This document shows positions 1 through 7,622 of a stretch of 64,000 nucleotides of DNA, piece after piece. Both the position numbers and the translations under genes were made by a program. Numbering within the stretch: position 1 is the stretch's first letter; each line of letters starts with the position of its first letter. Under the pieces are notes generated by a model. That model saw only the letters and a program-made list of their open reading frames with translations, was not told where the DNA came from and did not search any database. The DNA comes from Pseudomonas sp. SCA2728.1_7. Its GTDB lineage: Bacteria; Pseudomonadota; Gammaproteobacteria; Pseudomonadales; Pseudomonadaceae. Where the stretch lies: contig NZ_CP073104.1 of the NCBI RefSeq assembly GCF_018138145.1, forward strand, positions 4,593,001-4,657,000, read 5' to 3'.

Positions 1-58
1 TCAGTTACGGCGTTCGGTGTCCGGCTTCACCTTGCCGGCGGCGACAGATAAAGCGTGA
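1..58 (+). CDS. pilJ: PilJ C-terminal end (type IV pilus chemoreceptor), partial
   Basis: An open frame enters from the left edge, with its first full codon at position 2, and ends at TGA 56-58. The last residues read QLRRSVSGFTLPAATDKA. This kind of tail is seen at the end of PilJ-type methyl-accepting chemotaxis proteins, and the frame ends 11 nt before the chpA start. PilJ is the membrane chemoreceptor of the Pil-Chp system and signals to the ChpA kinase. Only 18 residues are visible, so the call depends mainly on the following gene. Confidence 0.6.
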   Translation, partial: QLRRSVSGFTLPAATDKA

Positions 59-69
59 GTGGAGTGGTT

Positions 70-3000
70 ATGGGTGATCGGCACGACTATGTGGCCCTGG
101 AATGGGTCAAAGGCGAAATTGCCGAAACGCTGAAGCTGGCGCATCAGGCGATTGAAGCCGTGCTCGATGATCCGCAGGCTTTTCCCGGGCTGGACGAGTG
201 CCTGGATTACATCCATCAGGTCCATGGCAGCCTGCAGATGGTCGAGTTCTACGGCGCAGCCTTGCTCGCCGAAGAAATGGAGCATCTGGTTGAAGCCCTG
301 CAACACGAACGCGTCAGCCACCGCGACGAAGCCCTGCACCTGTTGTTGCAAGCGCTCGGGCAATTGCCGATATACCTCGACCGCGTGCAGAGCGCCCGGC
401 GTGATCTGCCGCTGGTGGTGCTGCCGCTGCTCAACGATCTGCGCAGCGCCCGTGGCGAAAGCCTGTTGTCTGAAACCAGCCTGTTCAGCCCGCAGTTGCC
501 CGACTTCCCGCCCCTGAGCGCCGAAGCACTGGCGCTGCTCGAGCCGGCAGAGCTGGCGAACGTGCTGCGCAAATTGCGTCAGATGCTGCAAATGGCCTTG
601 GTCGGTTTGCTGCGCGAGCAGGATGACCAGACCCACCTCGGTTATCTGGCCAAGGTCTTCACCCGCCTCGAAGCGCTGAGCGGCGATTCACCCCTGAGCC
701 CGTTGTGGCAAGTCGCCTCGGCGCTGGTCGAAGGCATGCGCGAAGGCGTCATCGCCAACAGTCCGGCGCTGCGCAGCCTGTTCAAGGATGCCGACAAAGA
801 ACTCAAACGCCTGCTCGATCAGGGCATGGCCGGCCTCAACCAGCCGCCACCTGCGGAGCTGCTGAAAAGCCTGTTGTTCTATATTGCCAAAGCCGAACAT
901 CCCACCGGGCAGATGCTGACCATGAAAGATCGCTACTCCCTGGACGACGCGTTGCCCGACAGCGCGATGGTCGACGAAGAACGCGCGCGCCTGGCCGGCC
1001 CCGACCGCGATGCGATGCGCTCGGTGCTGGCGGCATTGTGCGAAGAGCTGGTGCGGGTCAAGGAACGCCTCGACCTGTTCGTGCGCAGCGACCGCCAGCA
1101 CACTTCGGATCTGGAAAGCCTGCTGGCGCCGTTGCGGCAGATCGCCGACACCCTCGCCGTGCTCGGTTTCGGCCAGCCGCGCAAAGTCATCATCGATCAA
1201 TTGGCCGTGGTGCTCAGCCTTGCCCAAGGCCAGCGCGAACCGAACGATGCGATCCTGATGGACGTTGCCGGCGCGCTGCTCTACGTCGAAGCGACGCTGG
1301 CCGGGATGGTCGGCACCGTAGAGCCGGAAAGCCTGGAAGACGCGCGTTTGCCGACCACCGACCTGACGCAGATCCATCAGATCGTGATCAAGGAAGCGCG
1401 CATCTGCCTGCAACAGGCCAAGGACATGATCGTCGACTACATCGACGCCGATTGGGATCGCCAGCACCTGCAACCGTTGCCGGCGCTGCTGACTCAGGTG
1501 CGCGGTGCGCTGGCGATGATTCCGCTCAGCCGGGCGGCGAGTCTGGTCGAAGCGTGCAACGGTTTTATCCGCGAACATTTGCTGCTCGATCCGCATGAGC
1601 CGGGTTGGGAACAACTCGATCATCTGGCCGACGTCATCAGCAGCCTCGAGTATTACCTCGAACGCTTGAGCGATGACCCTCAGGCCCCGGGCGAACAATT
1701 GCTGGACGTCGCGCAGAAGTCCCTCGCCAGTCTGGGTTTCTTTCCAAATGAGCCGCATGTGCCGGTGCTCGAAGACGTGCTCAGCCCCAGCGAAGCGCTG
1801 GTGATGCAGGACATGCAGGCGCTGGACGACCCCGATATTGTCCAATCGTTGGCTGAGGTACTGGCGAGCCCGGTTTCGGCGCTGAATCCACCGGCCCTGA
1901 TCACCCCGGGCAGCCTGATGCCGCCACCGGCCGATGAAGAACCGGTCGACGACGAATTGCGCGAAGTGTTCCTCGAAGAGACCGACGAAGTCCTCGAAGT
2001 CCTCCACGAATATCTGCCGCGCTGGACCGCCAATCCGCAGGACCGCGATGCGCTGACCGAACTGCGCCGTGCCTTCCACACCTTGAAGGGCAGCGGGCGC
2101 ATGGTCCGCGCGCTGATCCTCGGTGAGTTGGCGTGGGCCGTGGAGAACCTGCTTAACCGTGTACTCGAACAAAGCGTCGAACCGGGCGCGGTGGTGCCAC
2201 AACTGCTCACCGACACGGTGCTGTTGCTGCCGGAACTGATCAATGAATTCGCCACTAACAGCCAACGTCAGCGCAGCGATGTCGATCAACTCGCCGCCCG
2301 CGCCCACGCTTTGGCCAAAGGTGACGAGCCGCTGGCCGCCGAAGACCTCGACGACGTTGCCGCGCTCGATCCGTTGTTGCTGGAGATCTTCCGCAACGAA
2401 GCGGAAACCCACCTCGCCAGCCTCAACCGTTTCCTCGATCAGGCCGCCGAGCATGTGCCGTTGCAGGCCAGCGACGAGTTGCAGCGCGCACTGCATACGC
2501 TCAAGGGCAGTGCCTCGATGGCCGGCGTATTGCCGATTGCCGAACTCGCTGCGCCGCTCGATCAACTGGCCCGCGAGTTCAAGGCGCACCAGTTGCCGCT
2601 GGACCTCGACGAAGTGGAGTTGCTGCTCGAAGCCGAGGGCCTGTTCCGCGTCGGCCTGCGTCAGCTCAAGCATGATCCGCTGGCGCCGATTGTCGGTGCG
2701 CAGTCGCTGATCAAACGCTCGGAAATCCTGCTTGCCGAGCGTCTGGCGTCGATCCTCGATGCGCCGAACACCGGCCTGCGGATCAAGCGCGATCCGCAAC
2801 TGATCAACAACTTCCTCGCCCAGGGCATGGACATCCTCCTCGACGCCGAAAACCTCTTGCAGCGCTGGCAGCAACACCCCGGCGAACGTCAGGAACTCAG
2901 CGCCTTGCTGGATGAATTGACGACGCTTGGCGAAGGCGCACACATGGCCGATCTGCTGCCGGTCGACGTGCTCTGTGAAGCCTTGCTCGACCTGTATGGC

Positions 3001-5967
3001 GCGGTGGAAGAAAGCAGTCTGGCGGTCAGCGAACGGTTTTTCCAGGAAGCGCAGAACGCCCACGAAGCACTGATCAACATGCTCGACGAACTGGCCGCCG
3101 GTCAGGAAGTCACGCCGCAACCGGCTCGGATTCGGGCGCTGCATGATCTGCTCGATCAGAGCCTCGATCCTTCTTCCATGGGCCTGATTCGCAGCGATGG
3201 CAGCCGCACTTTGAGCATCCGTGAACTGGGCAGCGCCACCGCTGAGTTGCAGCAAAAGGCAACGGCGCTTGAACCCGATGACGAGATTGTCGAGATCTTC
3301 CTCGAAGAGGCGATCGACATTCTCGACAGCTCCGGCCAAGCCCTGCAGCGCTGGCTGAGCGATCCCGACAACGCCGCGCCGCTGTCCTCGTTGCAACGTG
3401 ATCTGCATACGCTCAAGGGCGGCGCGCGGATGGCCGAAGTCGAGGCCATCGGCGATCTGGCTCAAGAGCTGGAAAGCCTTTACGAAGGTCTGGTCGATCG
3501 TCGCTATCACTACAGCGAAAGCCTGGGGCGCTTGCTGCTCAAGAGCCATGACCGCTTGGCGCTGTTGCTTGATCAACTACAAAATCATCAGCCGCTGACC
3601 CCGGCGCAGGATCTGATCGACACGATTCGTCAGGTACGTCAGGGCCACAGCGTTGCTGAAGCGCCGCCAGCAATAGCCGAGCACGACAGCGCTGGCCATG
3701 ATCCCGAGCTGCTGGAGATCTTCCTCGAAGAAGGTTTCGACATCATCGAAAACTCCGGCGCCGCGCTGCTGCGCTGGCAGGCCGAGCCCGGCAATCGTCA
3801 GGAAGTGGAAACCCTGCTGCGCGATCTGCACACGCTCAAGGGTGGCGCGCGGATGGTCGAGATCGGCCCGATCGGCGACCTCGCGCATGAGCTGGAATAC
3901 CTTTACGAAAGTCTTTCCAGCGGCGCGTTGCAGCCATCGGCGGAGCTGTTTGCGCTGGTGCAGCGTGGGCATGATCGTTTGGCGCAGATGCTTGATGGCG
4001 TGCGCGCCGGGCAACCGTGCCCGCCGGCGGATCGGTTGATCAACGCGATCCAGAATTTCAGTCATCCGGTGACGGTAGAAACGCCGCCAGTGCTGCCTGT
4101 GCCTGTCAAGACTGACGCGGCACCGCCGGCTGCCGAGGCTGGCGCGGACATGGTCAAAGTCTCCGCCGAATTGCTCGATGAGCTGGTCAATTTGGCTGGC
4201 GAAACTTCAATCTTCCGTGGCCGTATCGAACAGCAGGTCAACGATGCGCAGATCGCCCTGAACGAGATGGAAACCACCATCGAACGCATGCGCGATCAAT
4301 TGCGCCGCCTCGACACTGAAACCCAGGGGCGGATTCTCAGCCGTCAGCAAGTCGACGCCGAACGCCTCGGCTATGAAGAATTCGATCCGCTGGAAATGGA
4401 CCGCCATTCGCAGTTGCAGCAACTGTCGCGGGCGCTGTTCGAATCGGCCTCCGACCTGCTCGATCTCAAGGAAACCCTCGACCGCCGCAATCACGACGCC
4501 GAGAACCTGTTGCAGCAACAAGGCCGCATCAACACCGAATTGCAGGAAGGCCTGATGCGCACGCGCATGGTGCCGTTCGAGCGCATGTTGCCGCGCCTGA
4601 AACGCATCGTTCGCCAAGTCGCTGAAGAGCTGAACAAAGACGTCGCATTTGTCGTCGGCAACGCTGAAGGCGAGATGGATCGCAACGTGCTGGAACGCAT
4701 GGCTGCGCCGCTGGAACACATGCTGCGCAACGCCGTCGACCACGGTCTGGAGTCCGCCGAGGTGCGGCTGGCGGCGGGTAAACCGGCGCAAGGACAGATC
4801 AGCCTCGACCTGTCGCGCGAGGGCGGCGACATCGTTTTCGACATTCGCGATGACGGCGCCGGGGTGCCGCTGGAAGCGGTGCGGCGCAAGGCGATCAAGC
4901 GTGGCATGCTCGCGCCGGAAGCGGAGATCAGCGACCGCGACGTGTTGCAGTTCATCCTTCAGCCGGGCTTTTCCACAGCGGAAAAGATCACCCAGATTTC
5001 CGGGCGCGGCGTCGGCATGGACGTGGTGCATGAAGAGGTGCGGCAACTCGGCGGCAGCATGAGCATCGACTCGGTACCGGGGCAGGGCGTGCATTTTCGC
5101 ATTCGACTGCCGTTCACCGTGTCGGTCAACCGTGCGCTGATGGTGCAGTGTAGCGAGGATCAATACGCGATTCCGCTGAACACCATCGAAGGCATTGTTC
5201 GCGTGTTGCCGAATGATCTGGAAGCGCACTTCCGCGTTGATCCGCCACGCTATCAGTACGGCGGCCAGACCTACGAACTGTGCTATCTCGGTGAACTGCT
5301 GAAAACCGCGCCACGGCCGAAACTGCTCGGCCAGAACCTGCCATTGCCGGTGCTGCTGGTGCACTACAACGACCGGCGCATCGCGGTGCTGGTCGATACC
5401 ATGGCCGGTACCCGCGAGATCGTGGTCAAAAGCCTCGGTGCGCAATTCGCGGCGGTGCAGGGCGTGTCCGGGGCGACGATTCTCGGCGATGGCCGGGTGG
5501 TGCTGATTCTCGATTTGCTCGCGCCGATCCGCGCGATGCAAGCGCGGGTTGCGCAGACGCCGACGCTGCCGGAGATCGACAGCGAACCGCACAAACCGCT
5601 GCTGGTGATGGTGGTCGACGACTCGGTCACCGTGCGCAAGGTCACCAGCCGTTTGCTCGAACGCCACGGCATGAACGTGCTGACCGCCAAGGACGGTGTC
5701 GATGCCATGCTGCTGCTGGAAGAACACATGCCTGACCTGATGCTGCTCGACATCGAAATGCCGCGCATGGACGGCTTCGAAGTCGCCACCCAGGTGCGCA
5801 ACGACGAACGTCTGCAACACCTGCCGATCATCATGATCACCTCGCGCACCGGGCAGAAACACCGCGACCGCGCGATGGCCATCGGCGTCAACGACTACCT
5901 CGGCAAGCCGTATCAAGAGTCGGTGCTGCTTGAAAGCATTGCCCACTGGAGCAAGAAACATGCATGA
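70..5967 (+). CDS. chpA: ChpA hybrid chemotaxis histidine kinase/response regulator
   Basis: This 1965-residue CheA-type kinase belongs to the type IV pilus (Pil-Chp) chemosensory system, which controls twitching motility and surface sensing. A degenerate Hpt site lies near His52 (IHQVHGSLQ). Four clear Hpt motifs follow: HTLKGSGRM (His about 670), HTLKGSASM (about 809), and HTLKGGARM twice (about 1113 and 1254). Next come a dimerization helix (about 1360), an HATPase domain (HMLRNAVDHGLE; DDGAGV; GRGVGMDVV), a CheW-like domain, and a C-terminal receiver with VVDDS and LLDIEMPRMDG (phospho-Asp about 1894). ATG 70 is preferred over GTG 55 because GGAG at 61-64 lies five bases before it. The stop overlaps chpC. 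P. aeruginosa ChpA is of comparable, exceptional length. Confidence 0.95.
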   Translation: MGDRHDYVALEWVKGEIAETLKLAHQAIEAVLDDPQAFPGLDECLDYIHQVHGSLQMVEFYGAALLAEEMEHLVEALQHERVSHRDEALHLLLQALGQLPIYLDRVQSARRDLPLVVLPLLNDLRSARGESLLSETSLFSPQLPDFPPLSAEALALLEPAELANVLRKLRQMLQMALVGLLREQDDQTHLGYLAKVFTRLEALSGDSPLSPLWQVASALVEGMREGVIANSPALRSLFKDADKELKRLLDQGMAGLNQPPPAELLKSLLFYIAKAEHPTGQMLTMKDRYSLDDALPDSAMVDEERARLAGPDRDAMRSVLAALCEELVRVKERLDLFVRSDRQHTSDLESLLAPLRQIADTLAVLGFGQPRKVIIDQLAVVLSLAQGQREPNDAILMDVAGALLYVEATLAGMVGTVEPESLEDARLPTTDLTQIHQIVIKEARICLQQAKDMIVDYIDADWDRQHLQPLPALLTQVRGALAMIPLSRAASLVEACNGFIREHLLLDPHEPGWEQLDHLADVISSLEYYLERLSDDPQAPGEQLLDVAQKSLASLGFFPNEPHVPVLEDVLSPSEALVMQDMQALDDPDIVQSLAEVLASPVSALNPPALITPGSLMPPPADEEPVDDELREVFLEETDEVLEVLHEYLPRWTANPQDRDALTELRRAFHTLKGSGRMVRALILGELAWAVENLLNRVLEQSVEPGAVVPQLLTDTVLLLPELINEFATNSQRQRSDVDQLAARAHALAKGDEPLAAEDLDDVAALDPLLLEIFRNEAETHLASLNRFLDQAAEHVPLQASDELQRALHTLKGSASMAGVLPIAELAAPLDQLAREFKAHQLPLDLDEVELLLEAEGLFRVGLRQLKHDPLAPIVGAQSLIKRSEILLAERLASILDAPNTGLRIKRDPQLINNFLAQGMDILLDAENLLQRWQQHPGERQELSALLDELTTLGEGAHMADLLPVDVLCEALLDLYGAVEESSLAVSERFFQEAQNAHEALINMLDELAAGQEVTPQPARIRALHDLLDQSLDPSSMGLIRSDGSRTLSIRELGSATAELQQKATALEPDDEIVEIFLEEAIDILDSSGQALQRWLSDPDNAAPLSSLQRDLHTLKGGARMAEVEAIGDLAQELESLYEGLVDRRYHYSESLGRLLLKSHDRLALLLDQLQNHQPLTPAQDLIDTIRQVRQGHSVAEAPPAIAEHDSAGHDPELLEIFLEEGFDIIENSGAALLRWQAEPGNRQEVETLLRDLHTLKGGARMVEIGPIGDLAHELEYLYESLSSGALQPSAELFALVQRGHDRLAQMLDGVRAGQPCPPADRLINAIQNFSHPVTVETPPVLPVPVKTDAAPPAAEAGADMVKVSAELLDELVNLAGETSIFRGRIEQQVNDAQIALNEMETTIERMRDQLRRLDTETQGRILSRQQVDAERLGYEEFDPLEMDRHSQLQQLSRALFESASDLLDLKETLDRRNHDAENLLQQQGRINTELQEGLMRTRMVPFERMLPRLKRIVRQVAEELNKDVAFVVGNAEGEMDRNVLERMAAPLEHMLRNAVDHGLESAEVRLAAGKPAQGQISLDLSREGGDIVFDIRDDGAGVPLEAVRRKAIKRGMLAPEAEISDRDVLQFILQPGFSTAEKITQISGRGVGMDVVHEEVRQLGGSMSIDSVPGQGVHFRIRLPFTVSVNRALMVQCSEDQYAIPLNTIEGIVRVLPNDLEAHFRVDPPRYQYGGQTYELCYLGELLKTAPRPKLLGQNLPLPVLLVHYNDRRIAVLVDTMAGTREIVVKSLGAQFAAVQGVSGATILGDGRVVLILDLLAPIRAMQARVAQTPTLPEIDSEPHKPLLVMVVDDSVTVRKVTSRLLERHGMNVLTAKDGVDAMLLLEEHMPDLMLLDIEMPRMDGFEVATQVRNDERLQHLPIIMITSRTGQKHRDRAMAIGVNDYLGKPYQESVLLESIAHWSKKHA

Positions 5968-6430
5968 GCGCCGGCATAATCAGCGCAGCAGTCAGCTGAC
6001 CGGGTTGCTGCTGCCGTTGGCGGATCGCAATTTGATCCTGCCTAACGTCGCTGTCGCTGAGTTGATCGACTATCAGGCCAGTGCCTTCGATCTGGATACG
6101 CCGCCGTGGTATCTCGGCAAGGTTACGTGGCGTGAGCGGCAGATTCCGTTGCTGAGTTTCGAGTCGGCGTGCGGGCAGAAAATCGTCATTGGCGAGCGGG
6201 CGCGGATTGTGATTTTGAATGCGCTCGGTGGGTTGCCGGAGTTGAAGTTCATTGCGCTGCTGGTGCAGGGGATTCCGCGGTCGTACAAGCTTGATAGTCA
6301 GTTGAGTTATGTCGACGTGCCGTTGTGTGCGCTGGAGCTGGCGGCGGTGCAGGTCGGGGAGCAAGTGGCGAAGGTGCCGGATTTGCTTGGGTTGGAGAAG
6401 TTGTTGGTGGATGCTGGGCAGATCCACTGA
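5960..6430 (+). CDS. chpC: ChpC, CheW-like adaptor of the Pil-Chp system
   Basis: A 156-residue CheW-domain protein (TGLLLPLADRNLILPNVAVAE; WYLGKVTWRERQIPLLSFE) expected to couple additional receptors to ChpA in the cytoplasm. Its ATG at 5960 lies inside the last codons of chpA (8-base overlap), so translation is probably coupled. Further upstream in-frame starts would run deeper into chpA and add sequence that does not look like CheW. In P. aeruginosa chpB, a methylesterase gene, sits between chpA and chpC. It is absent here, as is pilK between pilJ and chpA. The 3' half of the gene is unusually rich in G and T. A REPIN follows the stop. Confidence 0.88.
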   Translation: MHERRHNQRSSQLTGLLLPLADRNLILPNVAVAELIDYQASAFDLDTPPWYLGKVTWRERQIPLLSFESACGQKIVIGERARIVILNALGGLPELKFIALLVQGIPRSYKLDSQLSYVDVPLCALELAAVQVGEQVAKVPDLLGLEKLLVDAGQIH

Positions 6431-6460
6431 TTCAGAATTTTCATTGGCCTGACTGGCCTC

Positions 6461-6525
6461 ATCGCGAGCAGGCTCACTCCTACAGTTGGAATGCATTCCC
6501 CTGTAGGAGTGAGCCTGCTCGCGAT
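6461..6525. repeat. REPIN, type 1 (short spacer)
   Basis: Two inverted copies of a REP sequence (ATCGCGAGCAGGCTCACTCC and its complement) are separated by a short GTTGGAATGCATTCCCC-like spacer. It lies between chpC and the DUF6124 leader. Confidence 0.9.
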
Positions 6526-6599
6526 AGCGCCTGCGGCATCCACCAAAATCCGACAGACAAATCCTCAATCCCCGCAGTGCAATAAACGCATCCAGGCAC

Positions 6600-6935
6600 A
6601 TCTGTTTAAAGACACCCGGTGTTACGGCTCCCTAGCCTACAAATCCTTGCGCCGCTGCCTACGCATGCACCAGAATCCGCCGGCTTGTGCGCCTTGGGCA
6701 TGCTGCGTAACTTGATTCCGTCACTGATTTCCAGTGATCGGGTTTAGCAGCCTGTGGTTAATCTAAGGGTGCACATACATCATCGTCAGGCTCAGCGCCT
6801 GCATTCGATGGCGGCTGTGCGCAGGGCGCTTCGGCGCGCCGGCTTCCTTAGGTTCCCCGGTCTGCTAACCTGCGTTCAGCTGCCACCCCTTCTTTTAGCA
6901 GAGAAGTGGTTCCAGCTTTATTTCGGAACCTGAAG
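6600..6935 (+). ncRNA. Conserved structured leader of DUF6124 gene, copy A (putative cis-regulatory RNA)
   Basis: This roughly 330-nt stretch has no gene of its own and ends at the DUF6124 start codon. It shares long blocks with the leader at 51358-51700 on the other strand: GAATCCGCCGGCTTGTGCGCC, GTAACTTGATTC, a TCACTG-ATTTC-CAGTGA hairpin (6721-6737), a UUCG-capped GC hairpin near 6822-6840, and AACCTGCGTTCAGCTGCCAC (6867-6886). TTTAGCAG (6743-6750), CTGCTAA (6862-6868) and TTAGCAG (6895-6901) are mutually complementary. GGTTCC (6908-6913) pairs with GGAACC (6925-6930), which contains the likely Shine-Dalgarno GGAA, seven bases before ATG 6936. Homology and pairing are seen directly; the regulatory role is inferred. 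Confidence 0.65.
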
Positions 6936-7301
6936 ATGATTAAACCTACGCCTAACCCCCCGCTCGCAGATCCCGCATCCCCCTACGAATCCCCCGATTC
7001 GAAGAAATTCCACGAAGCCGCCGAACGCGCCCTCGACCATTACCTCGGCCCGACCAACGCCGACCTGATGGCCACGCCTTACACCCCCAACACGCTGTAC
7101 ATGGCCAATCCCAATGCCGACACCGAATCCCTGCTGGCCGACGCCAGTGAAACCCTCGGCTCGGCTACGGTAATGCTCAACAACCATGCGGCAATGGTGG
7201 AAGGTACGCACCGCAAGACTGTGCAAGGAATTGCGCAGGTGGTGATGGTGGCGGAGATGGCCGTCAATCGTTTGTTGGATAGGTTGGTGCCGACGGAGTG
7301 A
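6936..7301 (+). CDS. DUF6124-family small protein, copy A
   Basis: A 121-residue cytoplasmic protein of unknown function. It shares an N-terminal motif with the paralog at 50995-51357: MIKxTPxPPxxDPASPYxS, then DSKKxxxAAERALDHYL. The C-terminal helical half is also shared (NTESLLAxASETLGSA, HRKTxxGIAQVVM). There is no signal peptide and no membrane segment. The start is ATG 6936, because the shared MIK motif begins there and GGAA lies seven bases upstream; an alternative upstream start would run into the leader hairpin. The family is known as a Pseudomonas-enriched protein of unknown function that is often present in several copies. The long leader suggests post-transcriptional control. Confidence 0.8.
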   Translation: MIKPTPNPPLADPASPYESPDSKKFHEAAERALDHYLGPTNADLMATPYTPNTLYMANPNADTESLLADASETLGSATVMLNNHAAMVEGTHRKTVQGIAQVVMVAEMAVNRLLDRLVPTE

Positions 7302-7313
7302 CTTAAAAGCTGA

Positions 7314-7514
7314 CCCTCACCCCAGCCCTCTCCCGGAGGGAGAGGGGGCCGACCGAGGTGTCTTGCGCTATACATCGATCTGAAAAAACGAGTCGATTAT
7401 GGGTTTGGTAAAGCGAGTCGATTATGGATTCGGTAAAGCGCGATCAGGTCGGCGCAATTCCCGAATATCCCCCAATTAGTCCCCTCTCCCTCCGGGAGAG
7501 GGCTAGGGTGAGGG
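7314..7514. repeat. Palindromic intergenic element (MITE-like), copy 1
   Basis: The ends are inverted copies of CCCTCACCCCAGCCCTCTCC, and each end also folds on itself (CTCTCCC/GGGAGAG). The middle carries a tandem duplication of about 26 bp, GAGTCGATTATGG-TTxGGTAAAGC, at 7388-7413 and 7414-7439. It fills most of the 321-bp gap before mdcA. No coding potential was seen. Confidence 0.8.
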
Positions 7515-7622
7515 TGCTCTTGATCGTTACCCTGAGCGTAACGATTCACCACCGCGCTTGATTGATGCCCCCACCCCACACGCCTACCTTAGCTCCACGA
7601 CAGCGAACCCCGTGGAGTGAGC

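Noticed and set aside
688..3576. Long minus-strand open frame of 962 codons inside chpA
   Set aside because: It is antisense to chpA, composed of Gln/Arg-rich low-complexity residues, with no domain and no ribosome-binding site; a result of GC-rich codon use.
6461..6600. REP-pair sequence considered as a CRISPR repeat or terminator
   Set aside because: The unit is a single inverted pair, not a regular direct array, and there is no T-run on either side.
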